NCBI GenBank assembly: GCA_018304425.1
Contig: JAGVWE010000002.1
Span: forward strand, 124,001-188,000
DNA length: 64,000 nt
DNA from: Candidatus Iainarchaeum sp.
GTDB lineage: Archaea > Iainarchaeota > Iainarchaeia > Iainarchaeales > UBA10219
Direction of reading: 5' to 3'
This document shows positions 41,667-50,261 of the stretch, in pieces. Each line of letters begins with the position of its first letter. Within the stretch, counting starts at the first letter, position 1. The position numbers and the translations under genes were made by a program. A model generated the notes under the pieces. The model ran no database searches, was not told where the DNA came from, and saw only the letters and a program-made list of their open reading frames with translations.

Positions 41667-42389
41667 CTATAAAATCATATGAGCCAGGTGGAACTGGATG
41701 GGGCACTCGCCTATCTTGTAGGAAACGCGGATCATGGAATCGGTTTTGAGTTCCAGGAGGACCTTTTTCTCGGAGTCGGCTTCCTTGACGATGTTCTGCA
41801 AGAAGTTAAGCGAGTACTTGGCCGTGACCTCGCTGGTGCAGGACACGGAGACCTTCTTCGAACCCCTCGAAACCGCTTTGAGTTGCCCCTGCGAGCCCCG
41901 GGCCTCGATGAAGAACTGGCCGGGCTTGACCTTCAACACCACGGAGGAGCCGAAGAGGCCCGCGTCCTTCAAGGCCTCCTTGAGCATGCGCGCGTTGATT
42001 TCCACGCTGGCCTCGAACTTGGGTTCCGGGAGGTTTATCTCCTCGTCCGAAACATCAATGATGGGCAGGCTGAAGGAACGCGAGAGCTCGTTCTCGAACT
42101 TGAGCGTCAACTCGGAGTCCGTCAACTCCATGAGCAGGCGGTCGTTGGGTTGCGTCCGCGCCATGATTTTCGATAACTCCACCAGGTCCAGGCCGACGAA
42201 GCTGGGTTCAACGTCATACTTGTCAAAGAACTTCTTGTCCATCTCGAAGTTGACCAGGACGACTTGGCTGGGGTCGAGGGCCCTGAACTTGACGCCGGAA
42301 TCGGTGAACCGAAAATTGCCTTCCGCGATGAAAGAGGAAATGGCGTCCACCGAGCTCTTCCAGGAAGCCGAGTTCTTGAGTTCAATCAC
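41667..42389 (-). CDS. pcn1: Sliding clamp PCNA, paralog 1
   Basis: A 240-residue clamp protein. Clamp motifs include SFIAEGNFRFTDSGVKFRAL, DPSQVVLVNFEMDKKFF, VGLDLVELSKIMARTQPNDR and PLIDVSDEEINLPEP. The C-terminus ends with PIQFHLAHMIL and lacks a long acidic tail. The GTG at 42389 gives the usual N-terminus (IELKNSASWKSSVDAI). The second paralog is at 50262-51008. PriL follows 21 bases downstream. Homotrimer or heterotrimer cannot be told from sequence alone. Confidence 0.93.
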   Translation of the reverse strand: MIELKNSASWKSSVDAISSFIAEGNFRFTDSGVKFRALDPSQVVLVNFEMDKKFFDKYDVEPSFVGLDLVELSKIMARTQPNDRLLMELTDSELTLKFENELSRSFSLPIIDVSDEEINLPEPKFEASVEINARMLKEALKDAGLFGSSVVLKVKPGQFFIEARGSQGQLKAVSRGSKKVSVSCTSEVTAKYSLNFLQNIVKEADSEKKVLLELKTDSMIRVSYKIGECPIQFHLAHMIL

Positions 42390-42427
42390 TTGCAGCCCTT
42401 CCTAGGAGAATATCTATCGACAACCCC

Positions 42428-42434
42428 TTTAAAT
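42428..42434. promoter_or_regulatory. TATA box between PCNA1 and RpiB
   Basis: TTTAAAT, which reads TATA-like in both directions. It is 29 bases from the preferred RpiB ATG (leaderless) and 42 bases from the PCNA1 GTG, so it may drive both divergent genes. Confidence 0.45.
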
Positions 42435-42459
42435 GGTTTTCCCCGCACCACCTATTTTT

Positions 42460-42969
42460 ATGCCGGCGGACAAAGTCAACGTCAGGGTCTTCCTGGGAGC
42501 CGACCACGCAGGCTTCAAGCTCAAGGAAAACATCCGCCAGTGGCTCAAAGAAAGAGGCGTTGAATTCGTGGACTTAGGGGTTTACAGCGCCGAGCCCGTG
42601 GACTACCCGGCCTACGCGGAACGCGTGGCCAGGGAAGTCGGCAATGCCGGTGAGGGAAAGGCCCTTGGCGTGCTTGCCTGCGGCACCGGCATCGGCATGG
42701 GCATGGCCGCCAACAAGGTGAGGGGAGTCCGGGCCGCTGTCTGCCACGACGAGTTCACGGCGGAAATGGCGCGCGCCCACAACAACGCCAACCTCTTGTG
42801 CCTGGGGGCCAGGGTCCTGCAAACCGGCGGCGAGGCCCTCAAAATCGTGGAACGCTTCCTAGAAACCGGTTTCAGCGCCGAGGAACGGCATGGACGCCGC
42901 GTGAAAATGATTTACGGCCTGGAAACACGGAAACCAAAGCAAGCCGCCAAAAAAAGGGCGAAGAAATAG
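42460..42969 (+). CDS. rpiB: Ribose-5-phosphate isomerase B (RpiB/LacAB family)
   Basis: A 169-residue RpiB. Family marks are VFLGADHAGFKLKENIRQWL, the active-site Cys in VLACGTGIGMGMAANK, VRAAVCHDEFTAEMARAHN and NLLCLGARVL. It interconverts ribulose-5-P and ribose-5-P for nucleotide synthesis. Archaea usually use RpiA, so RpiB is less common. A TATA box at 42428-42434 places transcription start next to the ATG at 42460; nine more codons upstream are possible. A basic tail (KPKQAAKKRAKK) is added after the core. Confidence 0.9.
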   Translation: MPADKVNVRVFLGADHAGFKLKENIRQWLKERGVEFVDLGVYSAEPVDYPAYAERVAREVGNAGEGKALGVLACGTGIGMGMAANKVRGVRAAVCHDEFTAEMARAHNNANLLCLGARVLQTGGEALKIVERFLETGFSAEERHGRRVKMIYGLETRKPKQAAKKRAKK

Positions 42970-42977
42970 GACCCCGG

Positions 42978-45299
42978 CTAATTGTAGGTCTTGGTTCCCA
43001 GCACCGTTGCTTCCGTGCCCCGCCGGCACATGCTGAAGTTGGGGTAGGCCTGGCAGTACTTGACGAGCGCGCCGCCGGCCTGGGAAACGGGTTGCGCGAG
43101 CTTCACCGCGAACTTCTGGTCGATGATGGCTTTCAGGGTCTGGTAGCTGGGCATGCCCTCCACCTTGGTGCCGTTGATGAACAGGGTTGGAATGGTTTTC
43201 ACGCCCAGGGACTTCGCCAAGGCCAGGTCCTTGTCGATGTCCGGCTTGTACCGGTCCTGGGAAACGCAGCGCATCAAGTCATTGGAGTAGGTAGTGGAAA
43301 AGTCCTGGCCCTCCAGCTTGCTCAGGAGTTTCGAGAACGCGTCCGGGTAGAAGTTGGGCTGGATCTGGTACAATTCGTCGTGGAACTTCCAGTAATCCGT
43401 CACCTGGCTCGCGCACCGCGAGGCTTCCGCGGCCAGCATGGACCGCAAGTGGATGTCCAAGGGGTAGTCTTTGTGGAGGCGCCGCATGAATTTCGTGCAC
43501 CGGTAACCGTACTGGCCGAGGTTCTTGATCTCGGTTCCCAGGCAGTCCTTCTGGTACTCGTCCATGATCTGGTTGAGCATGAGGTTCAGGGTCTTGCATT
43601 CCTTGCTCTCGAAGTCGCAGAATTCCACGATGGTGACAACCGGTTGCGGCTTCAACGGGTAGTCGGGGTGCGATTCCCTTTCATGGGGGTCCGAGAAGAA
43701 CGGCGCGCCCTTCAAGGGGCTTCCGGCATACACCGAATCCAGGAGCAGCCCCTCGATGAACACCTTGTAGACGTAGAAGTAATTGAGGCCGCCGAACTTG
43801 GTCCCGTTTATCCTGAGCGTGGGAACGGCGTCGATGTCGGTTTCAACCGCGTACGTCAGGCCCTTGAAGGCCTCCTTGAGGTCGGCCAGCACCACGCCCT
43901 TGTACCGCTCCGAACTCAGGCACGCCCGGAACTGCGTGGAATCCAGGCCCAACTCGGAGGCATAGGAAACCAGGTCCTCGGCGTCATCGTACACGTTCTG
44001 TTCCTCGGTGAGACCCGTGGAAGCCCCGCTCTCCGGGTTGAATTCCACGAACTTGGTGTAGGGAACGGTTATGCGTTGCTTGCGGTAGAGCAACCGGTGG
44101 TAGGCCCAGAACTTGCCCTGCTCGTTCGCGCAGCGCGCGGCGAATGCCGCCCTCACCGCGAGCGGATTGTAGTAATCGATGTTGAGGTTCCGGTTCGTGA
44201 TGTCCTTCTTGTCCGATGGGAAGTCCTTGTGCACGATTTTCACGAACTCCCCGAAATAGGCCTCGATTTCGTCAATAACCCCTTGGATGAGGCGGCTGTC
44301 CTGGTCCACGTAGTTCTCAAAGACCTCAATGGTGACCAAGGCATTGGGGTTGCCCCGGTAGGGTGCCCCGGCAAAGACCTTGCCGGCCTCCTCCGCTTCC
44401 AGGACCACGTTCGCGTACTCCGTGGAATCCAGTTGGGCCACGAAATTCGGGGAAGCGAATTGCTTGAAGCCCTTCTTGTTCACCGTGAACGTAACCTCTT
44501 TGCCGTCCTTGAACAGGGCCTCGACGCGGCCATAGGCATTCGTGAAGCGAATCACGGTCTCCATCGCGCCCTTGTCGATGAACGTGCCCCGCACGCCCTC
44601 CGGCTGGTCCACGGCCGAGGAAAAGGCTACCTTGGCGTCCGCCGCTGGGTTTCCCTCCTTGTCGGAAACCGTTACCACTATCTTGCCCTTCAGTTTCTCG
44701 GCCTGGCCGATGAGGTCACACGCCGCACCCGCCTGGAACAGGATGCCCTGGCCGACCGGTACGGAAAGCGGTTCGTTCACGCCGAGCACGGCCCACGCCT
44801 GCTTCCGCGCGTCAAACAAGTACGCCGAGGACAGGCTGCACGTTCCCCGGATGTCCTGCAGGGAACCATTGACGAGGTCAGGGGAAACGGCCACGAAATT
44901 CCAACCGGACTGCACGGGCGCGAGCCCCTCCGACTTGAATGAATCCGAAACCGAAATCGTGCAATCCCGCTTGACTTCAAGCCAGACCGCGGTATGCGCG
45001 AGGTAATCCGCGTTGGATTGGAGGAACTGCGCGAACCGCTGGCTTCCCACCTCGATGTAGGACCGCGTGTTCACGTCGTACACGAAACTCGCGGCAAGGT
45101 CGGACTGCAGGCAAGTCGAGGCATCGGCTTGCCCGACCATGTTCGAGGGGAACTTGACGAGGTTCCAGCCCTTGAACAACTGCACCTTCAAGCCAACGGG
45201 GGTGGAGGCGACGCCGCCCGGCAGGGCCGGCGGCTGCGCGAAAACCAACAAGGAGGAAAACAAGAGGAAGACCGCCAGCAAAACGGCAGCGGATTTCAC
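42978..45299 (-). CDS. Secreted protein with two DsbA-like thioredoxin domains
   Basis: A 773-residue exported protein. After the signal (VLLAVFLLFSSLLVFA) there is a beta-type domain with Cys pairs (about 30-290), then two DsbA-like modules. Module 1 starts PNALVTIEVFENYVDQDSR: the place of the CxxC motif has no Cys. Module 2 starts VVTIVEFCDFESKECKTLNL, with a Cys-x6-Cys rather than CxxC. Each ends with a cis-Pro strand (VPTLRINGTK, IPTLFINGTK). GTG at 45299 overlaps the upstream lipoprotein stop as GTGA with GGAGGG before it. Likely an extracytoplasmic thiol or disulfide-handling protein, perhaps not a classical oxidase. Confidence 0.8.
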   Translation of the reverse strand: MKSAAVLLAVFLLFSSLLVFAQPPALPGGVASTPVGLKVQLFKGWNLVKFPSNMVGQADASTCLQSDLAASFVYDVNTRSYIEVGSQRFAQFLQSNADYLAHTAVWLEVKRDCTISVSDSFKSEGLAPVQSGWNFVAVSPDLVNGSLQDIRGTCSLSSAYLFDARKQAWAVLGVNEPLSVPVGQGILFQAGAACDLIGQAEKLKGKIVVTVSDKEGNPAADAKVAFSSAVDQPEGVRGTFIDKGAMETVIRFTNAYGRVEALFKDGKEVTFTVNKKGFKQFASPNFVAQLDSTEYANVVLEAEEAGKVFAGAPYRGNPNALVTIEVFENYVDQDSRLIQGVIDEIEAYFGEFVKIVHKDFPSDKKDITNRNLNIDYYNPLAVRAAFAARCANEQGKFWAYHRLLYRKQRITVPYTKFVEFNPESGASTGLTEEQNVYDDAEDLVSYASELGLDSTQFRACLSSERYKGVVLADLKEAFKGLTYAVETDIDAVPTLRINGTKFGGLNYFYVYKVFIEGLLLDSVYAGSPLKGAPFFSDPHERESHPDYPLKPQPVVTIVEFCDFESKECKTLNLMLNQIMDEYQKDCLGTEIKNLGQYGYRCTKFMRRLHKDYPLDIHLRSMLAAEASRCASQVTDYWKFHDELYQIQPNFYPDAFSKLLSKLEGQDFSTTYSNDLMRCVSQDRYKPDIDKDLALAKSLGVKTIPTLFINGTKVEGMPSYQTLKAIIDQKFAVKLAQPVSQAGGALVKYCQAYPNFSMCRRGTEATVLGTKTYN

Positions 45300-45598
45300 G
45301 CCAATCCCTCCATGGCCGGGTCCGGCAACTGGGGCGGGGCCTGCCCGGTCTCCTGCACGACCTTGGTGAGGTCCAGGGGCGCGGAAGCGGTTTCATCCCG
45401 CCGGGGTTGTTTGGGGGGCGCGGTTTGCGGGGCTTGGTTCGCGGGCGGCTGGACTGAATCGGCTTTCTTCTCCCCGGCAACGGGTTGCGCCTGCTGCCCG
45501 GTGGGCTTGGCCCCTTCCCCGTTCCGGGTGGTCACCTGGACGCAGCCACTCAATAACAGGACCAGGCAAGCCAACCCAGCGATGACCGGTTTCGACAT
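45296..45598 (-). CDS. Small lipoprotein, Pro/Gln-rich
   Basis: A 100-residue protein: MSKPVIAGLACLVLLLSGC is a lipoprotein signal with the Cys after SG. The rest is a low-complexity Pro/Gln/Ala linker (GEGAKPTGQQAQPVAGEKKA) with no fold. It starts behind an AAGGCGGG-type site and its stop overlaps the start of the DsbA-like protein by four bases, so the two are co-translated. It may act as a membrane tether or partner for it. Confidence 0.7.
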   Translation of the reverse strand: MSKPVIAGLACLVLLLSGCVQVTTRNGEGAKPTGQQAQPVAGEKKADSVQPPANQAPQTAPPKQPRRDETASAPLDLTKVVQETGQAPPQLPDPAMEGLA

Positions 45599-45674
45599 TT
45601 TTTTCCCGCCTTTTCCACCGTTTTTCTCCGATGCGACTCCCATATATTGCCGATTAATTGTTTTTAAACTCACC

Positions 45675-47288
45675 TTACTTGGCTCCAAACAAACCCAGGA
45701 TAAACGAAACAATGGAATCCAGGAAACTCTTGCGCGGCTGCAGGGGCTCGGAGGGGAACTCGGGCTGGCCGACCGAAGGCACGGGCTGCCCCTCATCGGG
45801 GGCCGCGGCGCGTATGCAGTCCCCATTCAGGCATTGCTCGCCTTCCCCGCACTTGACGTAGTAACACAAGTCCACCTTGGACACGCCCACGCTCAAGGCA
45901 TATCTCCCGCTGGCTATCCGGGAAACGCTGAAGTAAAGGGTCTGACCCTTTTCGGCGGCATAGGAGGCCGTGACCTCTTCCCGGGAAACGAAGGGCCGCA
46001 CGTTCAAGGGGTTAAGGGAAGCGTCAAAGAACTGCACGGAAAAGTCGGCTCCAGGGGAGGGAATGACTTTTACCTCGAGCTTCTCTCCCCGCTTGAGTTC
46101 CGCCTTGAAGACGTCCTTTTCGTCCGCGCCCCCCTCGCCGCCCACCAGCCAGTTCACCTCATAGAGGCCTGGTTCCACTCCGAACGCGTCCTCAAAGGAT
46201 TCCGGGGCATCCCCCCGGCCGTCCAAGTCAAACAGGGGCTGGACCTCGAACTTGGTAGTGCAGGTGAATTCCCGGAGCCAAGCCGATTCCGGGCCGACCT
46301 CGACGTACAAGGTCTGGTGAACCTTCGAGGAGTTGGTGGCCCAGGACAACAAGATTTCCTTGGCATCATCCTTTTCCTTCAAGGAAACGGACTGCTTGGC
46401 CAGCAAATCCCTGGCCTCGTTGTAAACGAATACCGCCGGGCTCGCCCGGTGCTTGGGCCCCCAGTAGAGGGGCCTGCAAGTCGAGCTCACGACGAGCTTT
46501 TCCCCGCCGTCGAGGACGAGCTTGAAAAAGTCCTTCAAGTTGTTCTTGGTGTACTTGCGCTCGAAGATACCAGCCTTCACCAGGGTGGCGGACTCAAAGC
46601 TGTCGCCCGGGGTTATTACCTTGCAGTCGCGCGTGCAGTTGTAGGCGTTCTCGAGCTCGTCGCAGGCCTTGTTGCCGCACGAGGCCAGTTCCCCGCAGTC
46701 CAGGGGACAATTGTAACTGGTTTCCAGGGGCGCGTTGCAGACGTCGTCACCGCAGGTGCTGGGCGCGCCACAATCCATGGCACAGTTGAAGCTGTCCTCG
46801 CGGCCGTCGCAGAGGCCGTCCCCACACCGGTACTGGGTCCGCTTGCAGTCGGCCAGACAATTGTAATGGTTTTCCTTGGCTTCGCAGACCGCGTTACCAC
46901 AGCTTTCCGCGTACCCGCAGTCGGTGGGGCAATTGTAGGAGTGCTCGCGTTCCTCGCACGAATTGTTCCCGCAGTCGGGCGGCAGTCCGCAGTCCAGGGG
47001 ACAGGAAAAGGAGTCCTCTTTGCCGATGCAGGCCGTGTCCCCGCACACCTCGAAGGCGCCGCAGTCCTCGGGGCAATTGGTCTTGTTTTCTTCGTTCGAG
47101 CAGACGTAGTCCCCGCAAAAAGCCGTCGAACGCGTGCAGTCCACGGGACAGCTCAGGGTGGATTCAAGGGAGTCACAGATGCCGTTGCCGCAACCGGCCG
47201 GCCGGGCCGTGCCATAGAGTTGCGCCGAAACCGCGACCGCGAGGAACAGGAAGGACAAGCCAAGGGCGAAAAGGTTGGAGCGGCGCAT
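45675..47288 (-). CDS. Secreted Cys-rich protein with eight CGD-type repeats
   Basis: A 537-residue protein. The signal (LFALGLSFLFLAVAVSA) precedes eight tandem units of about 23-24 residues with the pattern CG(D/N)xxC-x(5-6)-E-x(3)-NCPxDCG, four Cys each. After residue 225 there is a beta domain of about 240 residues with the pre-peptidase-like fold (DSFESATLVKAGIFERKY, DGGEKLVVSST) and a Cys-x-x-x-C-Gly-Glu-Gly unit. A hydrophobic tail (SFLDSIVSFILGLFGAK) could anchor it. An AT-rich promoter sits at the start, TATA-like boxes just upstream. Possibly metal-binding or disulfide-stabilised surface stalk. Confidence 0.8.
   Translation of the reverse strand: MRRSNLFALGLSFLFLAVAVSAQLYGTARPAGCGNGICDSLESTLSCPVDCTRSTAFCGDYVCSNEENKTNCPEDCGAFEVCGDTACIGKEDSFSCPLDCGLPPDCGNNSCEEREHSYNCPTDCGYAESCGNAVCEAKENHYNCLADCKRTQYRCGDGLCDGREDSFNCAMDCGAPSTCGDDVCNAPLETSYNCPLDCGELASCGNKACDELENAYNCTRDCKVITPGDSFESATLVKAGIFERKYTKNNLKDFFKLVLDGGEKLVVSSTCRPLYWGPKHRASPAVFVYNEARDLLAKQSVSLKEKDDAKEILLSWATNSSKVHQTLYVEVGPESAWLREFTCTTKFEVQPLFDLDGRGDAPESFEDAFGVEPGLYEVNWLVGGEGGADEKDVFKAELKRGEKLEVKVIPSPGADFSVQFFDASLNPLNVRPFVSREEVTASYAAEKGQTLYFSVSRIASGRYALSVGVSKVDLCYYVKCGEGEQCLNGDCIRAAAPDEGQPVPSVGQPEFPSEPLQPRKSFLDSIVSFILGLFGAK
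46621..47194 (-). repeat. Eight Cys-rich protein repeats within the coding sequence
   Basis: Eight consecutive units of about 70-75 bases encode CG-x3-C-x(5-6)-E-x(3)-C-x3-C modules. Units differ in sequence (about half of positions) but keep the four Cys and the acidic residue, so they are an old internal duplication rather than a recent one. Confidence 0.75.
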
Positions 47289-47371
47289 AAACGTCACTAA
47301 CAATATATATTTGTCATTAATAAATATATCGAGTTCGTAAGGTTGGCCACGTGTTTTAGCCGACCAAACGG

Positions 47372-47395
47372 CCCAATAGGTAGCCTTTTATTGGG
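47372..47395. promoter_or_regulatory. Perfect 7-bp inverted repeat in the lemA upstream region
   Basis: CCCAATA, ten bases, TATTGGG. It lies between the Cys-rich protein and lemA, about 50-75 bases before the lemA ATG. A second, near-perfect pair (GGTTGGC and GCCGACC) precedes it. Possible operators or leader hairpins. Confidence 0.4.
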
Positions 47396-47445
47396 GTTTG
47401 GCGTAAATAGTCCAGGAAAAAATTTCTTTCAAGGGAGGAAAGAAC

Positions 47446-47994
47446 ATGGTTTTGATGCTAATCGCGGGACTTCTCGTCGTGGCGGCGTTGGCCGTCGTGC
47501 TCGTCTACAACGGTTTGGTCACCGTCCGGAACCGGGTGGACAACGCCTGGAGCCAGATTGACGTGCAGTTGAAGCGGCGGACGGACCTGATTCCGAACCT
47601 CGTGGAAACCGTGAAAGGCTATATGACGCACGAGCGGCAGACCCTGGAAGCCGTCACCAACGCGCGCGCGGCCCTGGTCAAGGCCGGCAGCGTCGCCGAC
47701 AAAGCCCAGGCCGACAACATGCTCACGCAGGCGCTGAAAACCGTGTTCGCGGTCGCGGAAAGCTACCCTGATTTGAAGGCCAACCAGAACTTCATGCTGC
47801 TGCAAGAAGAACTGGCCGGCACCGAAAGCAAGATAGCCTATGCCCGGCAGTTCTACAACGACAGCGTGCTGGGCTACAACAACTCGATTCAAACCGTGCC
47901 CAGCAACATCGTGGCCGACATGTTCGGGTTCAAGGCCAAGGACTTCTTCCAGATACCGGAAGGCGAGCGCGCGGCCGTGAAGGTCTCCTTCTAA
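47446..47994 (+). CDS. lemA: LemA family protein
   Basis: A 182-residue protein with an N-terminal membrane anchor ([19 protein letters not shown]) and a helical domain facing outward or inward; LemA signature [20 protein letters not shown] and [17 protein letters not shown] are both clear. GGGAGG seven bases before the ATG gives a strong ribosome site. It is followed by the HtpX protease after 40 bases, a conserved pairing. Function of LemA is uncertain; a role with HtpX in envelope protein control is inferred. Confidence 0.92.
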   Translation: MVLMLIAGLLVVAALAVVLVYNGLVTVRNRVDNAWSQIDVQLKRRTDLIPNLVETVKGYMTHERQTLEAVTNARAALVKAGSVADKAQADNMLTQALKTVFAVAESYPDLKANQNFMLLQEELAGTESKIAYARQFYNDSVLGYNNSIQTVPSNIVADMFGFKAKDFFQIPEGERAAVKVSF

Positions 47995-48034
47995 CCCCGT
48001 GCCAGAGGCCAAGCGGTTGGACAGGTGAAAGAAA

Positions 48035-48919
48035 ATGTGGGAAGCCGAGGCGGCCAACAAGCGGAACTCCCTTCTCTTGGTGCTGGTCTTCTTCGCCTGC
48101 ATCTACGTGCTGGCCTGGGTGTTCAGCGAGGTAAGCGGTTTTGGCAGCTTTGGCCTGGTCTTGGCCGGAATCATCGCCATCGGCTCGACTGTGGGCTCGT
48201 ATTACTTCAGCGACAAAATCATCCTGGCCTTGAGCCAGGCGAAACCCGTTGAAAAACAGCAGAACCCCTACTTGTACAACGTCATCGAGGGCCTGGCGAT
48301 TGCCGCCGGCATACCGAAGCCCCGCGCGTACCTCATCGAGGACACCGCGCCCAACGCCTTCGCCACGGGAAGGGACCCCGAACACGCCATCATCGTGGTG
48401 ACCACGGGGCTGCTGCAGAAACTCAACCGGACCGAACTCGAGGGAGTCATCGCCCACGAAATGTCGCACATAAAAAACTTCGACATCCGCTTCATGATGT
48501 ACGTCGCGGTCATGGTGGGAGTCATTGCCCTGCTCAGCGACTGGATTCTGAGGAGCGCGTTTCACCGGAAAAGCGACCGGGGCGGCGGACGCGGCACCCT
48601 GCTCCTGCTGGTCATCGGCATCGCCTTCGCCGTCCTCGCCCCCTTGTTCGCCACGCTCATCAAGCTCGCGATTTCCAGGCAACGCGAGTTCCTGGCCGAT
48701 GCCTCGGGTTCCCTGTTGACGCGTTACCCGGAGGGACTGGCTTCCGCGCTTGAAAAGATTTCCGGCGACAAGGAGCCCCTGGAGGCGGCCAACCGCGCCA
48801 CCGCCCACCTGTACATCGTCAACCCCTTCAAGGACGTGGGAGGGCTCGCAGCCGGCCTGCTTTCAACGCACCCCGCCATCGAGGAAAGGGTCAAGCGGTT
48901 GAGAAGCCGGTTGACGTAA
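48035..48919 (+). CDS. htpX: HtpX zinc metalloprotease
   Basis: A 294-residue membrane protease. The zinc motif HEMSHIKN lies in GVIAHEMSHIKNFDIR and the third ligand in REFLADASGSLLTRYP. Four hydrophobic segments are present. HtpX degrades misfolded membrane proteins; its pairing with LemA is typical. Length matches the family (about 280-300). It ends 16 bases before the convergent CBS gene. Confidence 0.93.
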   Translation: MWEAEAANKRNSLLLVLVFFACIYVLAWVFSEVSGFGSFGLVLAGIIAIGSTVGSYYFSDKIILALSQAKPVEKQQNPYLYNVIEGLAIAAGIPKPRAYLIEDTAPNAFATGRDPEHAIIVVTTGLLQKLNRTELEGVIAHEMSHIKNFDIRFMMYVAVMVGVIALLSDWILRSAFHRKSDRGGGRGTLLLLVIGIAFAVLAPLFATLIKLAISRQREFLADASGSLLTRYPEGLASALEKISGDKEPLEAANRATAHLYIVNPFKDVGGLAAGLLSTHPAIEERVKRLRSRLT

Positions 48920-48934
48920 ATTAGTGCAAGGCCA

Positions 48935-49330
48935 TCAATCGAACAGCGTGCGGCCTTGCCAGACCCGTACCTGGTTGCGGGAAATCATTTTCGCGGAAAT
49001 CAAGCCCATGATTTGGCCGGCCTTGTCAGTAACCGCGAGATGGCGGATGTCGTGTTTTTCCATGAGCTTGCCGGCGTCCATGACGCCTTGCTCGCCGTCA
49101 ATGGAAATGACCGGGCAATGCATGACTATCTTGACCTTGGTCCGGCTGACGTCCACGCATTTTGCGACGAACCGGAGCAGGTCGCGTTCGGTGACGATGC
49201 CTTGGACTTCCTCTTTTTTCCCGACCAGGGCCGCGCTGACCTTCTTCCCAAGCATCAACTCCGCGGCCTCCGACACCGAGGCATCCGGGGAAAGGTAGTG
49301 CGCGGCGCGGGTGAGGTCCTTCACCTTCAT
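48935..49330 (-). CDS. Two-CBS-domain protein
   Basis: A 131-residue protein made of two CBS motifs: SVSEAAELMLGKKVSAALVG followed by EEVQGIVTERDLLRFV, then GVMDAGKLMEKHDIRHLAVT followed by GQIMGLISAKMISRN. CBS pairs bind adenosyl ligands. No other domain is fused, so it is a stand-alone sensor with unknown target. It has its own start behind AAGGTGAAGG-like sequence. Confidence 0.88.
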   Translation of the reverse strand: MKVKDLTRAAHYLSPDASVSEAAELMLGKKVSAALVGKKEEVQGIVTERDLLRFVAKCVDVSRTKVKIVMHCPVISIDGEQGVMDAGKLMEKHDIRHLAVTDKAGQIMGLISAKMISRNQVRVWQGRTLFD

Positions 49331-49405
49331 GCAGGCATATAGGGGAAAACCGGAATTTATGCCTTTCCCCCAAGGTATTTAAAGGGTTGGAAGCACGTGC
49401 CTTGC

Positions 49406-50260
49406 ATGGCATCCAAGAAAGCCGCGCTATTGATTGTCGCGGCCGCCGCCATCTTTGCGACCAACGGCTTGTACGTGCGGTTCCTGGACCTTCCGGTTGA
49501 AGCGCTGGCCGCTGGCCGGTTGTTCGTGGGAGCAACCGCGCTCTACGTGTACTACCGTTTCACGGGCAAAAGCCTCCGCATCAAAAGCGTGGACGGGGCC
49601 AGGCTCTTGTTCGCCGCCGCCTTGTTCAACGCCCTCGCGTTCTACACCAACTTCGCGGCCTACGCCCTCCTCTCCGTGGCCATGGCCACGGTGCTGCTCT
49701 ACACGTCCTCGTTTTTCTCCGTGGTCCTCGAACACTTCTTCGTCAAGGAAAAGCGGCTCCGCAAAGAAAACTGGCTCGCGGTCTTCCTCGGCTTGGCCGG
49801 GGTGGGCATCATCGCCTACGGCCATGGCCTCGGAACCGGCTTTCAAGCGAACGCTGGCCTCTTCGTTGGCCTGGCTTCGGGCGTGGCCTATGCCTGCACC
49901 ATGGTGTTGGCCAAGAAATCCATCAAAGCCAATGGATGCGAGCAAACCACCTTCTACTACGTGCTCGTGGCCGGCCTCCTGCTGGCGCCCTTTGCCCTAA
50001 TAGCCCATCCCAGGTTCACGCTGGAGACCCTGGGCTGGCTGGCCGTGTTCGGAGTCGTGAACAGCTTTGTGGGGGTCAGCATGCTCTTGCGCGGCCTCAA
50101 AGCCGTCAAGCCCCACCACGCCATCATCCTGGTCTCCCTGGAAATGGTGTTCGCTGCCGTCTACGCCTGGCTGCTGCTCGGCGAAGCCATCACCCCTCAC
50201 GTGGCCGTGGGCGGGGCATTGATTGTTGTGGCCGCCTATTTGGCGGAAAAAGAGGGTTGA
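49406..50260 (+). CDS. EamA/DMT family transporter
   Basis: A 284-residue polytopic protein with ten hydrophobic segments arranged as two EamA halves. Features are FATNGLYVRFLDLPVEALAA, the second-half VAYACTMVLAKKSIKANG and PHHAIILVSLEMVFAAVYAWLL. Such drug/metabolite transporters export metabolites; the substrate is unknown. The ATG at 49406 is preferred over a GTG three codons earlier. It is convergent with PCNA2, ending one base before its stop region. Confidence 0.88.
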   Translation: MASKKAALLIVAAAAIFATNGLYVRFLDLPVEALAAGRLFVGATALYVYYRFTGKSLRIKSVDGARLLFAAALFNALAFYTNFAAYALLSVAMATVLLYTSSFFSVVLEHFFVKEKRLRKENWLAVFLGLAGVGIIAYGHGLGTGFQANAGLFVGLASGVAYACTMVLAKKSIKANGCEQTTFYYVLVAGLLLAPFALIAHPRFTLETLGWLAVFGVVNSFVGVSMLLRGLKAVKPHHAIILVSLEMVFAAVYAWLLLGEAITPHVAVGGALIVVAAYLAEKEG

Positions 50261-50261
50261 A

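Noticed and set aside
42798..44942. 714-codon plus-strand open frame
   Set aside because: Antisense to the double DsbA-like gene, whose signal peptide and domains are clear. High GC at third codon positions keeps the opposite strand open. The plus-strand protein has no domain.
44994..47300. 768-codon plus-strand open frame
   Set aside because: Antisense to the Cys-rich repeat gene and lipoprotein, both with good starts and signals. Composition looks like a shadow.
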